Shown: positions 47,647-58,284 of the stretch, piece after piece
Layout of the letters: each line of letters opens with the position of its first letter
Numbering within the stretch: position 1 is the first letter of the stretch
Assembly: GCA_903813345.2 (NCBI GenBank)
Contig: CAIIXF020000007.1
Coordinates: 8,313,730-8,377,729, forward strand
Reading direction: 5' to 3'
From: Owenia fusiformis
Taxonomy: Eukaryota > Annelida > Polychaeta > Sabellida > Oweniidae
Length of the DNA stretch: 64,000 nt
Program-made: the position numbers and the translations under genes
The notes under the pieces: model-generated
What the model saw: the letters and a program-made list of their open reading frames with translations, nothing else
What the model was told of the DNA's origin: nothing
Databases searched by the model: none

Positions 47647-47711
47647 AAAAAGGTTAGTGAATTGAGGAATTTTAATCTATTTACATTTATTACATTATGT
47701 GAAATTACATA

Positions 47712-48414
47712 CCATACTCGACGTAATAAGGGCCCAGACCTAGTGAGCGCCCACCCCGCTTCACAGAGTTCAAGAAATATCGAGGAATGACCAAAGAAAT
47801 ATAGTAGGCGATAATAGAGTACTTACACTAAAATGCAAAAAACATGACGCATTTTGTAAATAGATGCATCCTCCCGATGAATATCTATCAGTGGGTGCTT
47901 CCTACATCATATCAAGGAAATGATCACGTTTCAGAGATTTGTTTCAACATTTTACTAACTCAGCGATCCTCAAGGTCATGAACTTTCTTGTTTCTTTTTA
48001 AGATTTCTCAACTTTTACATGACATTTACACGAAAAATTTTGATCTGTCATCAAATTAAAAAAATAAGGTATAACTTTAGATCGATATCTAACAGTCTAT
48101 GTGGAAATATTGAAGATAATCGCTGAAAACAATTCCTTCACCTCGAGGGGCTTTGCTGGGAGTTCTTCAATCACTGTCAATATAGTTAGATTCTTGCTTT
48201 ATTTTAGCGATCTTTACTGTATTCTCTTCAATAACGATACATATCTATATTATAAAAATATGCTGTCACTTTCGTTCAATAAGGCATTTTTGGCAAGAAA
48301 ACTTCCCATACATGAAATTCCCGGGGATTTTTTACTTCTTTCATCCTTTGAAATGGGTTACAATGGAATTTTTCAATTTCGAAAGCATCCTGGGCACTTA
48401 TTACGCCGAATACG
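47712..48414. mobile_element. TIR MITE with CCRTAYTCGRCGTAATAAG ends, ~700 bp
   Basis: CCATACTCGACGTAATAAGG at the left is matched by CTTATTACGCCGAATACGG at the right, imperfect inverted repeats of about 28 bp with TA on both outer sides. A fragment of the same family lies at 26918-27070. The 107-codon frame at 48101-48424 runs out through the right TIR and has no recognised domain. Confidence 0.75.
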
Positions 48415-49016
48415 GTATGTTTAGAATAGTTTCTAAACTGGATTATCACATTTGAATCTGTTTATTTATTATTTTGGATATTTCCCCTTCAAAAATTCAC
48501 ATATAGTTCAGTCATGGAATTTTGGCAAATTCTTGGAATGTGGCGTCACTTGAACAGAGGGTGAGAATGAAGAATCTTTTTTCAAGAAAATATGTGAATT
48601 GCTTCAATGTTTTGATTCATTTTCTAATATTTCCATTACTATCGAATAGCTAAACTCCAGGCACCATGTTACATCGGAGATTCACATGAGTAAGTACACT
48701 ACAGGATTTAATATACGCATTTGAATTTTTCAAGAAATCCAGCTTTTTGACAGACGAGGTTCAGACTATTTTGATAATACATGAAAATCAACTTGCACCT
48801 CATACTGTATATATATGAGGAAAGCAGGCATATTTGCACCAATCATGAATATGATAATTGCTTGATTATATTTGTTAAACATGTGTTAATTTATTGATTG
48901 TATCACAAAATTAATATTTAGCTGGATGATAAAAAAAACAATGCTGTGTACACATAGTGTTGATTCCAGGGTTGAAAATCCCTTAAAGTTGCTGATTAAA
49001 AACATTTCAGGTGATA
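48415..49016. other. Intronic noncoding stretch, nothing recognised
   Basis: No repeat or exon recognised. Confidence 0.35.
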
Positions 49017-49243
49017 CATCCTCCAAAGCAGATCCTTAATCCTAAACCTCTTTCTTTCCCCCTGCTATAACCAATTTGGAAGCGTCCGATAAAACTGAAT
49101 CACGTGATCTAATTATGCGCCAATGACGTATAGATGATTGCTGTTGCGACAGCGGATCAAATTGTGAGTTCTTAACTGCTTATCGCAGGGGGTAAAAAGA
49201 AAGAAGTATTCTGGATTTTGAAGCCCTGTGATTGGAGGATGGG
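49017..49243. repeat. Weak foldback with ~60 bp diverged arms
   Basis: CATCCTCCAAAGC and CTCTTTCTTTCCCCCTGCTA on the left are matched in inverse order by TATCGCAGGGGGTAAAAAGA and TGATTGGAGGATG on the right. A CACGTG and a TGACGTA motif lie in the spacer. No duplication is visible. Confidence 0.5.
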
Positions 49244-50335
49244 ATAGATAATACTGAAAATATCAAGCCAATTAGCTCCCTTTAAAAGGTTCTAACTATT
49301 CTTGAATACGTGTCATGAAACAAAAAGAGACAAAGATCTGAACAAACAAATCAACAAAATCAGTTTCCTCCACTGCACTTTATTTCCTTTACTACACTCT
49401 ATTTGAAAAATATGGAAGCAAACCAGAAGAAATGAAACACAAAAATATGATCCTAAAAATGTATTTAGCTCTCTTCATTTGTCGGAATCATCATAGAACA
49501 ACATAGAAATAATACATTGATAAACAAGAACATACCTTTATTTATTTTTTCACTCTAGTTGAGCTAATTTCTGCATTATTTAGCAGAAATCATTGCAAAT
49601 TAAATTTTTTACCCTCATTTCATATTCTCATTTCAAGTCTAGAGCATCTCAAAGGTGATGGTAGACATTTCAAAATACTAGCGTATCTAAAGATTGAAGT
49701 GTATACCTCTGCAATTTGAGACAAACTCGACTTTTTGACTTTGAGAGATTGATTTGGTTAGTGTTTAGAATCGATTGAGGTAAGAAATATGTACATGGCT
49801 AGTGCCACAAATTTTTGACTTCTGAAATATAACGGATCAGTTGAAGGCTACGAAGACCAGAAACATAGGGATGGGATTGGAACCCGACTGGGACTTGATA
49901 CGTGACTCTAGGTATGTGTTATTGCGATGTGCCATAATCGGACATTGATGCATCAGCAATTTTCAATCGGGAACAGTCTGACCGAATTTACAGCCATTAT
50001 AAAATAAAGAAAATTCTGAATGCAAGAAATAAATAATAGTATGATACTTCCGGTTGGTCACATGCATAAATAAATGTACAAAATGGATGTTATTGCTTCA
50101 TTTCAATAAGCGAGAACATTTTTAAAGTGATAGCATATCATTAAAGAATATTGGAAGATGAACTGAAGAATGAAAAAGCTATGGCATTTCCATGGAAACG
50201 ATAAAAGAAAGGGTGATTTTAGCAGATTCATTTTTTTGTAAAAATATCAATGTTTTGTTTGAGACATTGATGCATCGTCAGAATCACTTTTGGCAATAAA
50301 TACAGTATCAGGATGTATCAAATAATCACGACAAC
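49244..50335. other. Intronic noncoding stretch, nothing recognised
   Basis: AT-rich sequence with no exon or family signals. Confidence 0.35.
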
Positions 50336-50338
50336 ACT

Positions 50339-50984
50339 AGAGTCAGTACGTCTATTTCCAAACACCCCCATCAAAAAATGTAGTTAGCTTGGCTGTACTG
50401 CACATCTATGCTATGATTCTATATATATTATGTGTATTATCCACTGTAGAATGCATTTGCAGAAAAAATTACGAAAAATTGTAAAAAATATCTGGGTTAT
50501 TCCATTTTTACTACAAGGTATTTTAGGGGGGTAATTCCGAACAGGAGTTTTTTTGGGGGGTAAATCCGAACACTTGCATGGGGGTAATTCCAAACACTTA
50601 ACTTAAACTTAATTGTTTTAATTATTAGATTGATGGTATATCAATATATGATACCCTTAACTTATGATACTGGATCCTGTCACCCCTGCATATCAAGAAA
50701 CCCAAATTTAAATCATTTATTACTGACATCTATTTATTTAAACGCACAGAGTTTGTGGGGGTAATTCCAAACACTAGCATGGGGGTAATTCCGAACACCT
50801 AAATCATCATAATTGATTATTTTATTGTAAGATTGTTGGTATACATCATTAAATTGTATCTTTCAGGCTATAAATATTATGTAGAGGTAGTAGAGGTACT
50901 ATTATTCAATTCAATGATCTGCTTGCCATTATTTGGAACCCGTTTGTGTTTACCCCCCTGTTTGGATTTGGACGTATTGACTCT
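50339..50984. mobile_element. TIR element, 646 bp, with GGGGGTAATTCCGAACAC repeats
   Basis: AGAGTCAGTACGTC at the left and GACGTATTGACTCT at the right form inverted tips flanked by a 3 bp ACT (50336-50338 and 50985-50987). About five copies of GGGGGTAATTCCRAACAC are spread through the interior. A 3 bp duplication would fit Harbinger-like or related elements, but the family is not certain. Confidence 0.65.
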
Positions 50985-51012
50985 ACTCTAGGTGACATTG
51001 AGAGATAACCAA

Positions 51013-51857
51013 CATACAATCAAATTTTTTATTCTGTCAATCAGTTCATATGGTTAGAATAAGGAAAGAATGTGATGTAACCACGTGTCGACTTACCGGC
51101 TTGTTCTATGTCATCCATCGGACTAGGTTACATCGTTGAACGCAGCCGAACAGGACGCTGAAGGCAACAGCATATCTATCTTGATCTTAGCCGAATTTTT
51201 GGAAATTTAGATCGTCCATTTTGCAAGCTCACGTGACAGACACGTGATACATGTCTGATCACGTGACTAGTTACTGTATCGATCATGTGACTTAATCACG
51301 TGTCAATGACGTGTCACCCAATCATGTCTTCAAGGAAAACGGAAGTAAATATTTTTGAAAATGTTTTCCGAGCATTTGCTACTGATTATAGAAGGCCCAA
51401 TTACGCAACGAACGAAACTGCTAAATTGTTTTCGTGCCTAACATGCGCAGCACGCAATGAAAGAAACTGCTAAATTGTATTTTTAGAGCTGTTTATTGAT
51501 CTATTGATTCATAAAGACCTGTAATGATGCATTCAAATAAGACCGCCTCCTAAATGAAAACAGTACACATAAGGTGGTGAAAAAACAACGAACTAAAGTT
51601 GAAAGATCGCAACGTTCGCTACTTTGTTCAATTCCGGAAATCTCCAAGGGGCTGCAAATGGGAAATTATTTAGATTTAGATTTTATAACCTCAGAATACT
51701 GGCTTCATTGTCGTGTTTGGCTGCGTTCCACGATGTAACCTAGTCCGATGGATGACATAGAACAAGCTAGTAAGTAGACACGCGGTTACATCACATTCTT
51801 TCCTTATTCTAACCATATGAACTGATTGACAGAATAAAAAATTTGATTGTAGTCAAC
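51013..51857. mobile_element. Long-TIR element, ~845 bp, with CACGTG cluster
   Basis: The arms of about 135 bp (51013-51148 and 51718-51857) are close inverted copies containing CAGTTCATATGGTTAGAATA, GAAAGAATGTGATGTAACC, TCATCCATCGGACTAGGTTA and GAACGCAGCC. The spacer is ~570 bp and carries four CACGTG sites within 73 bp (51230, 51241, 51260, 51297), with another in the left arm (51082). No coding capacity and no clear target duplication. Confidence 0.8.
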
Positions 51858-52128
51858 AAAATAACTGAAACTGAGATTCTGCAGACCAAGTTGGAATTCT
51901 GTCATTCAGTGATCAAATAAAGAAAAATAAAGGACAACTATGTTGTAGAAAAACACACCTAAACAAGATGAATACAGAATGATATCACTCAATGTTAAAC
52001 ATGTTTTGATTCTCCCTGGGATGTGTGGAGCTTGCAGGTCATGCTGACCTGGATTTCAAAACACATTTTCTAGGTCACCACTTCGACGCAATTTTACAGA
52101 GATGAACAAGGATAATCGCAGTACTTAC

Positions 52129-52195
52129 CTTGAACATAGGTAAGAATAATCACTACTGTTCCTAGAAAAATGAGGTATTTGTGCAGAAACGCCAT
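52129..52195 (-). CDS. Signal-peptide exon (first coding exon of the Ig gene)
   Basis: This short minus-strand exon encodes 22 residues and one extra base. It starts MAFLHKYLIFLGTVVI and ends LTYVQ: a short N-terminal region with a Lys, a long Leu/Ile/Val core and a small polar end, the layout of a secretory signal peptide. A GTAAGTAC donor follows directly at 52128-52121. An in-frame TGA lies 27 bases upstream, so this ATG is the first in frame. A G follows the ATG, as is common at animal start codons. The exon ends one base into a codon, matching the phase of the Ig exon at 27095-27394. Splicing them reads TYVQ-G-QPPLEF. Other exons could lie between, so pairing the two is inference, but both signals are strong individually. 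Confidence 0.75.
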
Positions 52196-52671
52196 AGATA
52201 TGCGTAAATCCGTGGAATATCAAGTCATTTTAAAATCCCTTTTCTCCGTTCAGAAAATAACAGTACTCAGACCTACACTCCACAGTTTCCATATTATTGT
52301 GCACTTCCGGTATGATGTAAAATCGTATTCATTAGTAATAAACCGCCTCTCTGTGATTAATTATCATATTGTATCATGAACTTATCATACATTCATGTAG
52401 GTAGTCCGCAGTGAGCGTTAGGCACTTTAGAGTACAAGTAGTAGTTTATAAATCTAAACTGTAACTGTGGTGACATTCTTAAAGGGGCACAGCTGATTTG
52501 TAGCACAATTTTAATAAACCCATTTGACTTCGTACATGCTTTATTTTATAAGTTTAATTTAATTTTGACGCCAATAAAAACTTGCATGTACTGTGAAACT
52601 TGTCTTTGTGAACACCTCTCTATAGCGAACAGCTGTCTAGGTAATGTCCCTTCTCAAAAAATACTCCACTA

Positions 52672-53416
52672 TTATCCCGTTCCAGGACTATGGTCCTGTA
52701 CGGAGCCCATACATTTGCCTGTACGATTACAACTTGGGAGAATTATCTACGCCCCTTCCACTTAAGAAACCTACCTCAATGCATTCTAGAACTCAAAATG
52801 TAACTTCTAATATATTGGAACCGCCGATTGTCTGGGTTAGTTGGCAGAACGAGGTCTTTTTGTTTCTTATGGCTCTTTTGGTCGAAGTTCAATTAAGATG
52901 GCGGTTATAACGGAATTTCCCGAACTCTTCCGTAATAGCACGAACTTGGTTTTTCGTTACGTCACTTCCGTGTAAAATGGATTTGTCACCGGTAAGAGGG
53001 AATTTCGAAAATTTCGGACAATATTTTCAATATTTACTGCCATGTCGACATCCTATGCTCTTAACTGTATACCGAATGGTTAAACAATGTTTCTTACCGG
53101 AAACAAATCCATTTTACACGAAAGTGATGTTACGAAAAACCAAGTTCGTGCTATTACGGAAGAGTTCGGGAAATTCCGTTATAACCGCCATCTTAATCGA
53201 ACTTCGACCAAAAGAGCCATAAGAAACAAAAAGACCTCGTTCTGCCAACTAACCCAGACAATCGGCGGTTCCAATATATTAGAAGTTACATTTTGAGTTC
53301 TAGAATGCATTGAGGTAGGTTTCTTAAGTGGAAGGGGCGTAGATAATTCTCCCAAGTTGTAATCGTACAGGCAAATGTATGGGCTCCGTACAGGACCAAA
53401 GTCCGGGAACAGGATA
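52672..53416. mobile_element. Mutator-like foldback element, 745 bp
   Basis: Two almost identical inverted arms (about 52672-52997 and 53095-53416) surround a ~97 bp spacer. Tips are TTATCCCGTTCC and GGGAACAGGATA. A perfect 9 bp duplication ACTCCACTA flanks it (52663-52671 and 53417-53425). Long inverted repeats with a 9 bp duplication are characteristic of Mutator-like elements. The near-identity of the arms suggests a recent insertion or arm homogenisation. Frames over the arms (52565, 52644, 52977, 53087) are not genes. Confidence 0.9.
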
Positions 53417-53425
53417 ACTCCACTA

Positions 53426-54373
53426 CATCCTGTATAAAATTTACTCGAGTCTCTAGCTTACAGCTAGACGAAACTTCATTGATTTCGTATGTACTGTGCT
53501 ACACGCACCTACACGCACCTAGAACTCATTTTTAATAAATTTTATAAATATTTTAAAGAATATTAATCATATTTAGGATGAAGCGTTGCTTGTCTGGATT
53601 TAGATATTTCAAAATTTCATTTCGGAGTTTGACACATGGTGAAATTTTCTCGCTGTAGCTAAAAATGGCTTCCGGTTCTGGACGTGAATAACATTTGAAA
53701 TTATTCTCGCTTAAAGAAATCAAATATGACAATAGATTCAGACGGGCATGTGAGCTGATGTTCTTCAAATCTATACATAAAGGTATATTTCATATTATTA
53801 TGCCATATTTACTGTGCGTGTGACACAATGATTTACAATATTTATAATACTAAGGCAGCTCAATCTTCCTCCTCAAAGCCGGAATATAGAGAAGGCTTTG
53901 GACCGAAGTAATATAAAATAGTCTCTCTTTAAGTGAAACACCTACTTCCAAAGAACACATTTTTGTGGCTCCATAGGTGTGCAATGTCCACAGGTTTTTC
54001 TGTCATTGGGTCTACATAAAGCTTTCATATAGTAATTATAGTTTATTAATCATCATATAGAATACTTAAATACAGCTTAATGTAAGCTATATTAAAGGGA
54101 GATTAGGATCTAGAGAGCAAGCTGAACAAAAAGTGTTTCTATTTTAGAATATTTTTCGCTCATATCATTCCTTATATTCTATTTTCTAAAAATCCCCAAA
54201 GTGCATATTTTGTTTCAGAAATACTGATGATTTTTACAATATTTATTCTCTTTAACCATGGTTACCATTTTATTATTTGGGAGAATTTAAACATTTTCCC
54301 CCTAACCTCACCAATTTACAACATATCACAGATCCTTTGGGAGATATTGTTTTTTGAGATTATAAGGAATGCA
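53426..54373. other. Upstream noncoding stretch, nothing recognised
   Basis: Outside the Ig gene. A short GTGAAACACCTACTTCC phrase near 53932 echoes the GTTCCACTT repeat. Nothing else was recognised. Confidence 0.35.
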
Positions 54374-54378
54374 TTGGT

Positions 54379-54632
54379 CACTGGCGGATCCAGGAGCTAA
54401 CAAGGGGGGCCCAAATTTTGAGTCAGGAAAAGATTTTCCGCGCTTGAGCGTTTATAAAATTTTGGACCCCTTAAACCAAAAATTGGGCCCAAATTTTGAA
54501 AATATAATGCCCCTTTTTTGATAATTTGGCCTAAAAAGGCCCAATTATGCCCAAAAAGCCCGTTTTCTGATGCCCTACAAAACTTTTGGGGCCCTTAAAT
54601 TTTTTCTTGGTATACAAAAAGATCCGCCAGTG
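54379..54632. mobile_element. Small TIR element, 254 bp
   Basis: The perfect 12 bp TIRs CACTGGCGGATC and GATCCGCCAGTG are flanked by TTGGT (54374-54378 and 54633-54637). The interior has repeated GGGCCCAAATTTTG and AAAAAGGCCCAATT phrases. The tips resemble hAT ends, but the duplication is only 5 bp, so the family is unsettled. Confidence 0.75.
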
Positions 54633-57538
54633 TTGGTAAGTCAACTGTATACATTGCATGCAATTTTGTCACCCCTATAGGTCTGATTGTGCCTTTGTTT
54701 ATTTCAAAGATCAGTCTGTGCCTCTTTATTTTTATTTGATACAAATATTCAATTGGCAATGTCAGTTGCTTTTTTGACTTCATCAAACAAGACTTCATTT
54801 GTTCTCATTAATGGTACCCAAAGTATTATTCCACATGTACCCCACAGAACGTAGATATAGGATTGGAACTAGATAAGAAGTGTTGACTTATTGGTATAGC
54901 TATGGGCTTTCTCTTATTATACTACTGCCACCATTTTTTGTGACCGGCATTTGACATCAGCATTTTGCGTAGATGTCTGTCAATGATTGTAACAAATAGT
55001 TTGTAATTGCATGTAAGTTTATGCTTTGTTTGAACTGTGTTTGTGTTTTTTTTTTTATTTGTTTGTTAATTTCTTTAGTTAGCGGGATTAGTTTGTTTGA
55101 TAAAGCTACTTGTTGCACCATTTTATAATATAAACATTTTGATAATCTTGTCAGTACTACTACTGTCGCTTTATCAGCTTACCCCTATTATGACAATTTT
55201 CTTTAAATTAAATTGACCATGTCTATTGTCTCTTTTCTTATGAGACTACTGCAGAACTTGCCAAAACCAACAAGTAAACCAAATTAAGAACTGTTACATT
55301 GAGTTTCATAGACTTTTGGCAATCAACTTTGGCTAGTAGCATAAAATATTGGCTTGGTTTCAGGGAAACTAGATTTATAGTAAAGTGACTACATATTACA
55401 TACAATTGATAATCGGATCATAATATAGTTAAGTTGTCTGGATGTCTATTCTGTTATGCAGCACTTCAGTTCATCTTTTTTTAGTTATAAAAATAAACAT
55501 AACAGTTCATATAATATCAACCTTCTTTTCTTACAGTCTGGCTTGAAAAGTGAGATTCAAGAAAAAGAAAGCTGATATCCAATACTTAGATATCCTGGGG
55601 CCCAGAGGCAAAAAAGTAATGTAGATGACAATCTCTTTTAAAGAACTGAAATTAAATTATTGAAAATAATACCACTTTGAAGTCAAGGTTAAGTTATACC
55701 ATTTGGTGGAACGTAAACTTGAACATGAAATATTATGACCCCATGGGATCACTGTTTCCTTTCAAGTGAGTTAAACAGGAACTTAATCACAACTATTTTT
55801 AATACCTTCATCCTCAATTGGGCAAATAAATGCCAGCAGCCAGCGTGGAAATAGTCCCAAATAGAGACCAAAATCTTGCATGTTTTCTGTTCACATTCTT
55901 CAAAACAGTGCAAACTTAATCTCCTTTATGCTAGGTTGTTTATATGGTTTTCTTTCATGGGCAGGTATGAATTACATGTTTATATTTCCTCCTTCAAGTA
56001 CCTGTTAAGCATTACACTAACAGTGCACTATATGTTATTTTCTTCTTGACATGTACACATTACATACTGTATTTTTAAAAAGGCACAGCCTTGTGAATTT
56101 AAAGATCACTCAGTCATAAGGGAAAATTAAACAAAATATGTTTTTCAAAAAATAAACTGGTTACATGTTATGATAAAACTGGATCTCCATTCACTTAATG
56201 GTTATATGAAGAGTAGTTTACACCTAAAGGTGTTTCGTAAACAATATTTAAATGTTATGTGACATATTTTTGTTCCTCATGTGACCATGAAGTTGTGAAC
56301 TGCCCCATGTGACCAGTTCCAGTCTACTGAATCATGACATCATTGGCCAAAGATGTTTTTTATTTGTTTACACAACAATTGTGCGGTTGCTTTCTATTAA
56401 TTTTTCTATAATAGGGAACTCTTAAGTTAGGCTTACAATGCAGCAGGTTGAAAAAGTGTAAATTTTATTTGTGTTTTATTAATACTGGCAGTTGCTAACT
56501 TTTTCTAGCTTTTACAAGAAAGTAAAACACATTTTAAAGGCTTACAGTATATTATTTGTGTACCTTACTGTACACATATAAGGTACAACTACTGTGGGCA
56601 TTTTTCAAAAAGCAATTTTTACCATTCAAGTTATACATAAAGTTTAAAGTGCATCATTATCTCTTTTGCGTGGTTTTAGAGTTTATGTATTTTCTGTTCT
56701 AATCATTTTGTTGCTTGGTTACAAACACAACAGTCATATGGCCCGTTTTCCTTTACTGCACTCAGCTTTAATTTGCCATTATTTGATATGGCGAATTTGC
56801 CATTTAGACTTTTTTGGTAACTTTCAATATGGTGGGTCATCAGACATGCCAGAAATCTTTTTTAAATACAATATCCAGCCAATTTGGAAATCTATGTGAC
56901 CTGATGACACACTGTGATGACAGTAAAGATTCAGTAAAGAAGTCATCCTTTTACCAATTTAGCAAGACACCTTGATTCTTTAGTTCATCCTCCAATGTCA
57001 AATTGAAAGCGGCCACATCTGTACATGCACGAGCGCACTTGGAAATGATGGAGAAAAATGGGAAAAAGATAGTGGTTAACACAGCATAAAGGTTAAAGTA
57101 ATAATTGTAATCACTAACGCTACATACATGTATATAAAATTCAAAATGTGTTTTTATTATAAAAAAATATATGATTTTGTGTAAAACATTCACCACGCAA
57201 AGTGGATTCAAAACTAAAATCTACATAATGTGGCAGATCTTTAATTCATCAGATTGCCATTCTCAGCCTTTCAGGACTAAATTATTTAAAAACTGCAAAT
57301 TGCATTTATATCTTTTACAATATCATCATATCCCATAGGACAAGGATAAATCAAGGAGAACTTCAATATCTTGTGTGATAGCTTGTATTTTTCACTCAGT
57401 GCAAACACACATACTTGCTTACTGTGTTCAAAGGGTGAGATAGATCGTACATCATGCAAAGAGGGTGCTATCAGCAATAAACCTACATGGAATGAACAAA
57501 GAAGCACAACGTATTGTAACGCCCTCAGATAGATTGTA
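54633..57538. other. Noncoding stretch with one MITE-like echo
   Basis: At about 54912-54995, in reverse, CCACCATTTTTTGTGACC and TTGTAACAAATAG recall the ACAAGG MITE family. The rest shows no recognisable exon or strong repeat. Confidence 0.35.
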
Positions 57539-57722
57539 TACAGTAAAACCTGTCTAAGTGAAACACCTTTGGTGGTATCTCTTATAAAAGTGTTCCACTT
57601 TAGGAAGTATTCCACTTATAGAGGTTCATTTAACACTAAATAAGATGGTCTTTGGACTCTGAGTGTTCACTAACAGAGGTGTTCCACTTCTAGAGGTGTC
57701 CAGCTTGACAGATTTCACTGTT
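57539..57722. repeat. 'GTTCCACTT' repeat, copy 2
   Basis: The ends ACAGTAAAACCTGT and ACAGATTTCACTGT are imperfect inverted repeats. GTGTTCCACTT, CCACTTATAGAGGTTCATTT and TCTTTGGACTCTG match copy 1 at 15.4 kb. Confidence 0.7.
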
Positions 57723-58284
57723 GTTTTCCCCCTCAAACAAAATATCACCCCCCCTCAAATCAAAATATCACCCCCCCCCTATAGCGTGAATAGCACATTG
57801 AGTAACTTTGGAGCTAAATGTCTCAAAAACAACAAAATAATTTATTCAATGGTTTCTAGTGATCTGTCCTATGTGATATATCTTATATGCTCATGTCATG
57901 GGATACAAACTCCGTATTAGACTCTTGTCACTGTATCCCACCCTTTGACATCATTTTCTGTTGAAATACAACTTAAAACATCATACTATTAAATAAATTA
58001 GTTATACACTTTTTTTTATAAAATCTAGAAAACATTAGGCTTTCAAAAGATGTATTTAGTAGACTTTCTTAGGCAAAATATATTCTGTATTTTACACAAG
58101 TTATTGATAACTTATTTCAGGATTCCAGTAATTGGGTGATACTTATATGACAATCAAATACTTTTAAATACATCATTTAATAAAATATGGATTGACGATT
58201 GTTGTATCAAGGGACTTCTTACAATGCTTAGATCCAAACTACTGTAAATTGTATCAATTGAATAATTATGCTAACAACAATGCT
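57723..58284. other. Noncoding stretch
   Basis: Poly-C-rich AAATATCACCCCCCC phrases near 57740-57780, otherwise AT-rich, with nothing recognised. Confidence 0.35.

Larger units (their letters stand above)
39610..47695. mobile_element. Three-level nested insertion bounded by a 15 bp duplication
   Basis: TTACATTTATTACAT occurs at 39610-39624 and again at 47681-47695, bounding the whole composite. Inside are a 30 bp extension (39625-39654), two inverted Penelope-like arms (39655-42066), a pearl/Helentron-like element (42067-47646) placed in the tail of the right arm, and the rest of that tail (47647-47680). The tail is the inverted partner of 39655-39692 (AAGGTTAGTGAATTGAGG). A third insertion lies inside the second one. 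Confidence 0.85.

Noticed and set aside
48101-48424. 107-residue frame
   Set aside because: It lies within the TIR MITE at 47712-48414 and extends through its right end. No recognised motif.
52565-53296. Four short frames around 53 kb
   Set aside because: They read through the inverted arms of the Mutator-like foldback.
57286-57615. 109-residue minus-strand frame
   Set aside because: It overlaps the GTTCCACTT repeat and has no recognisable domain.
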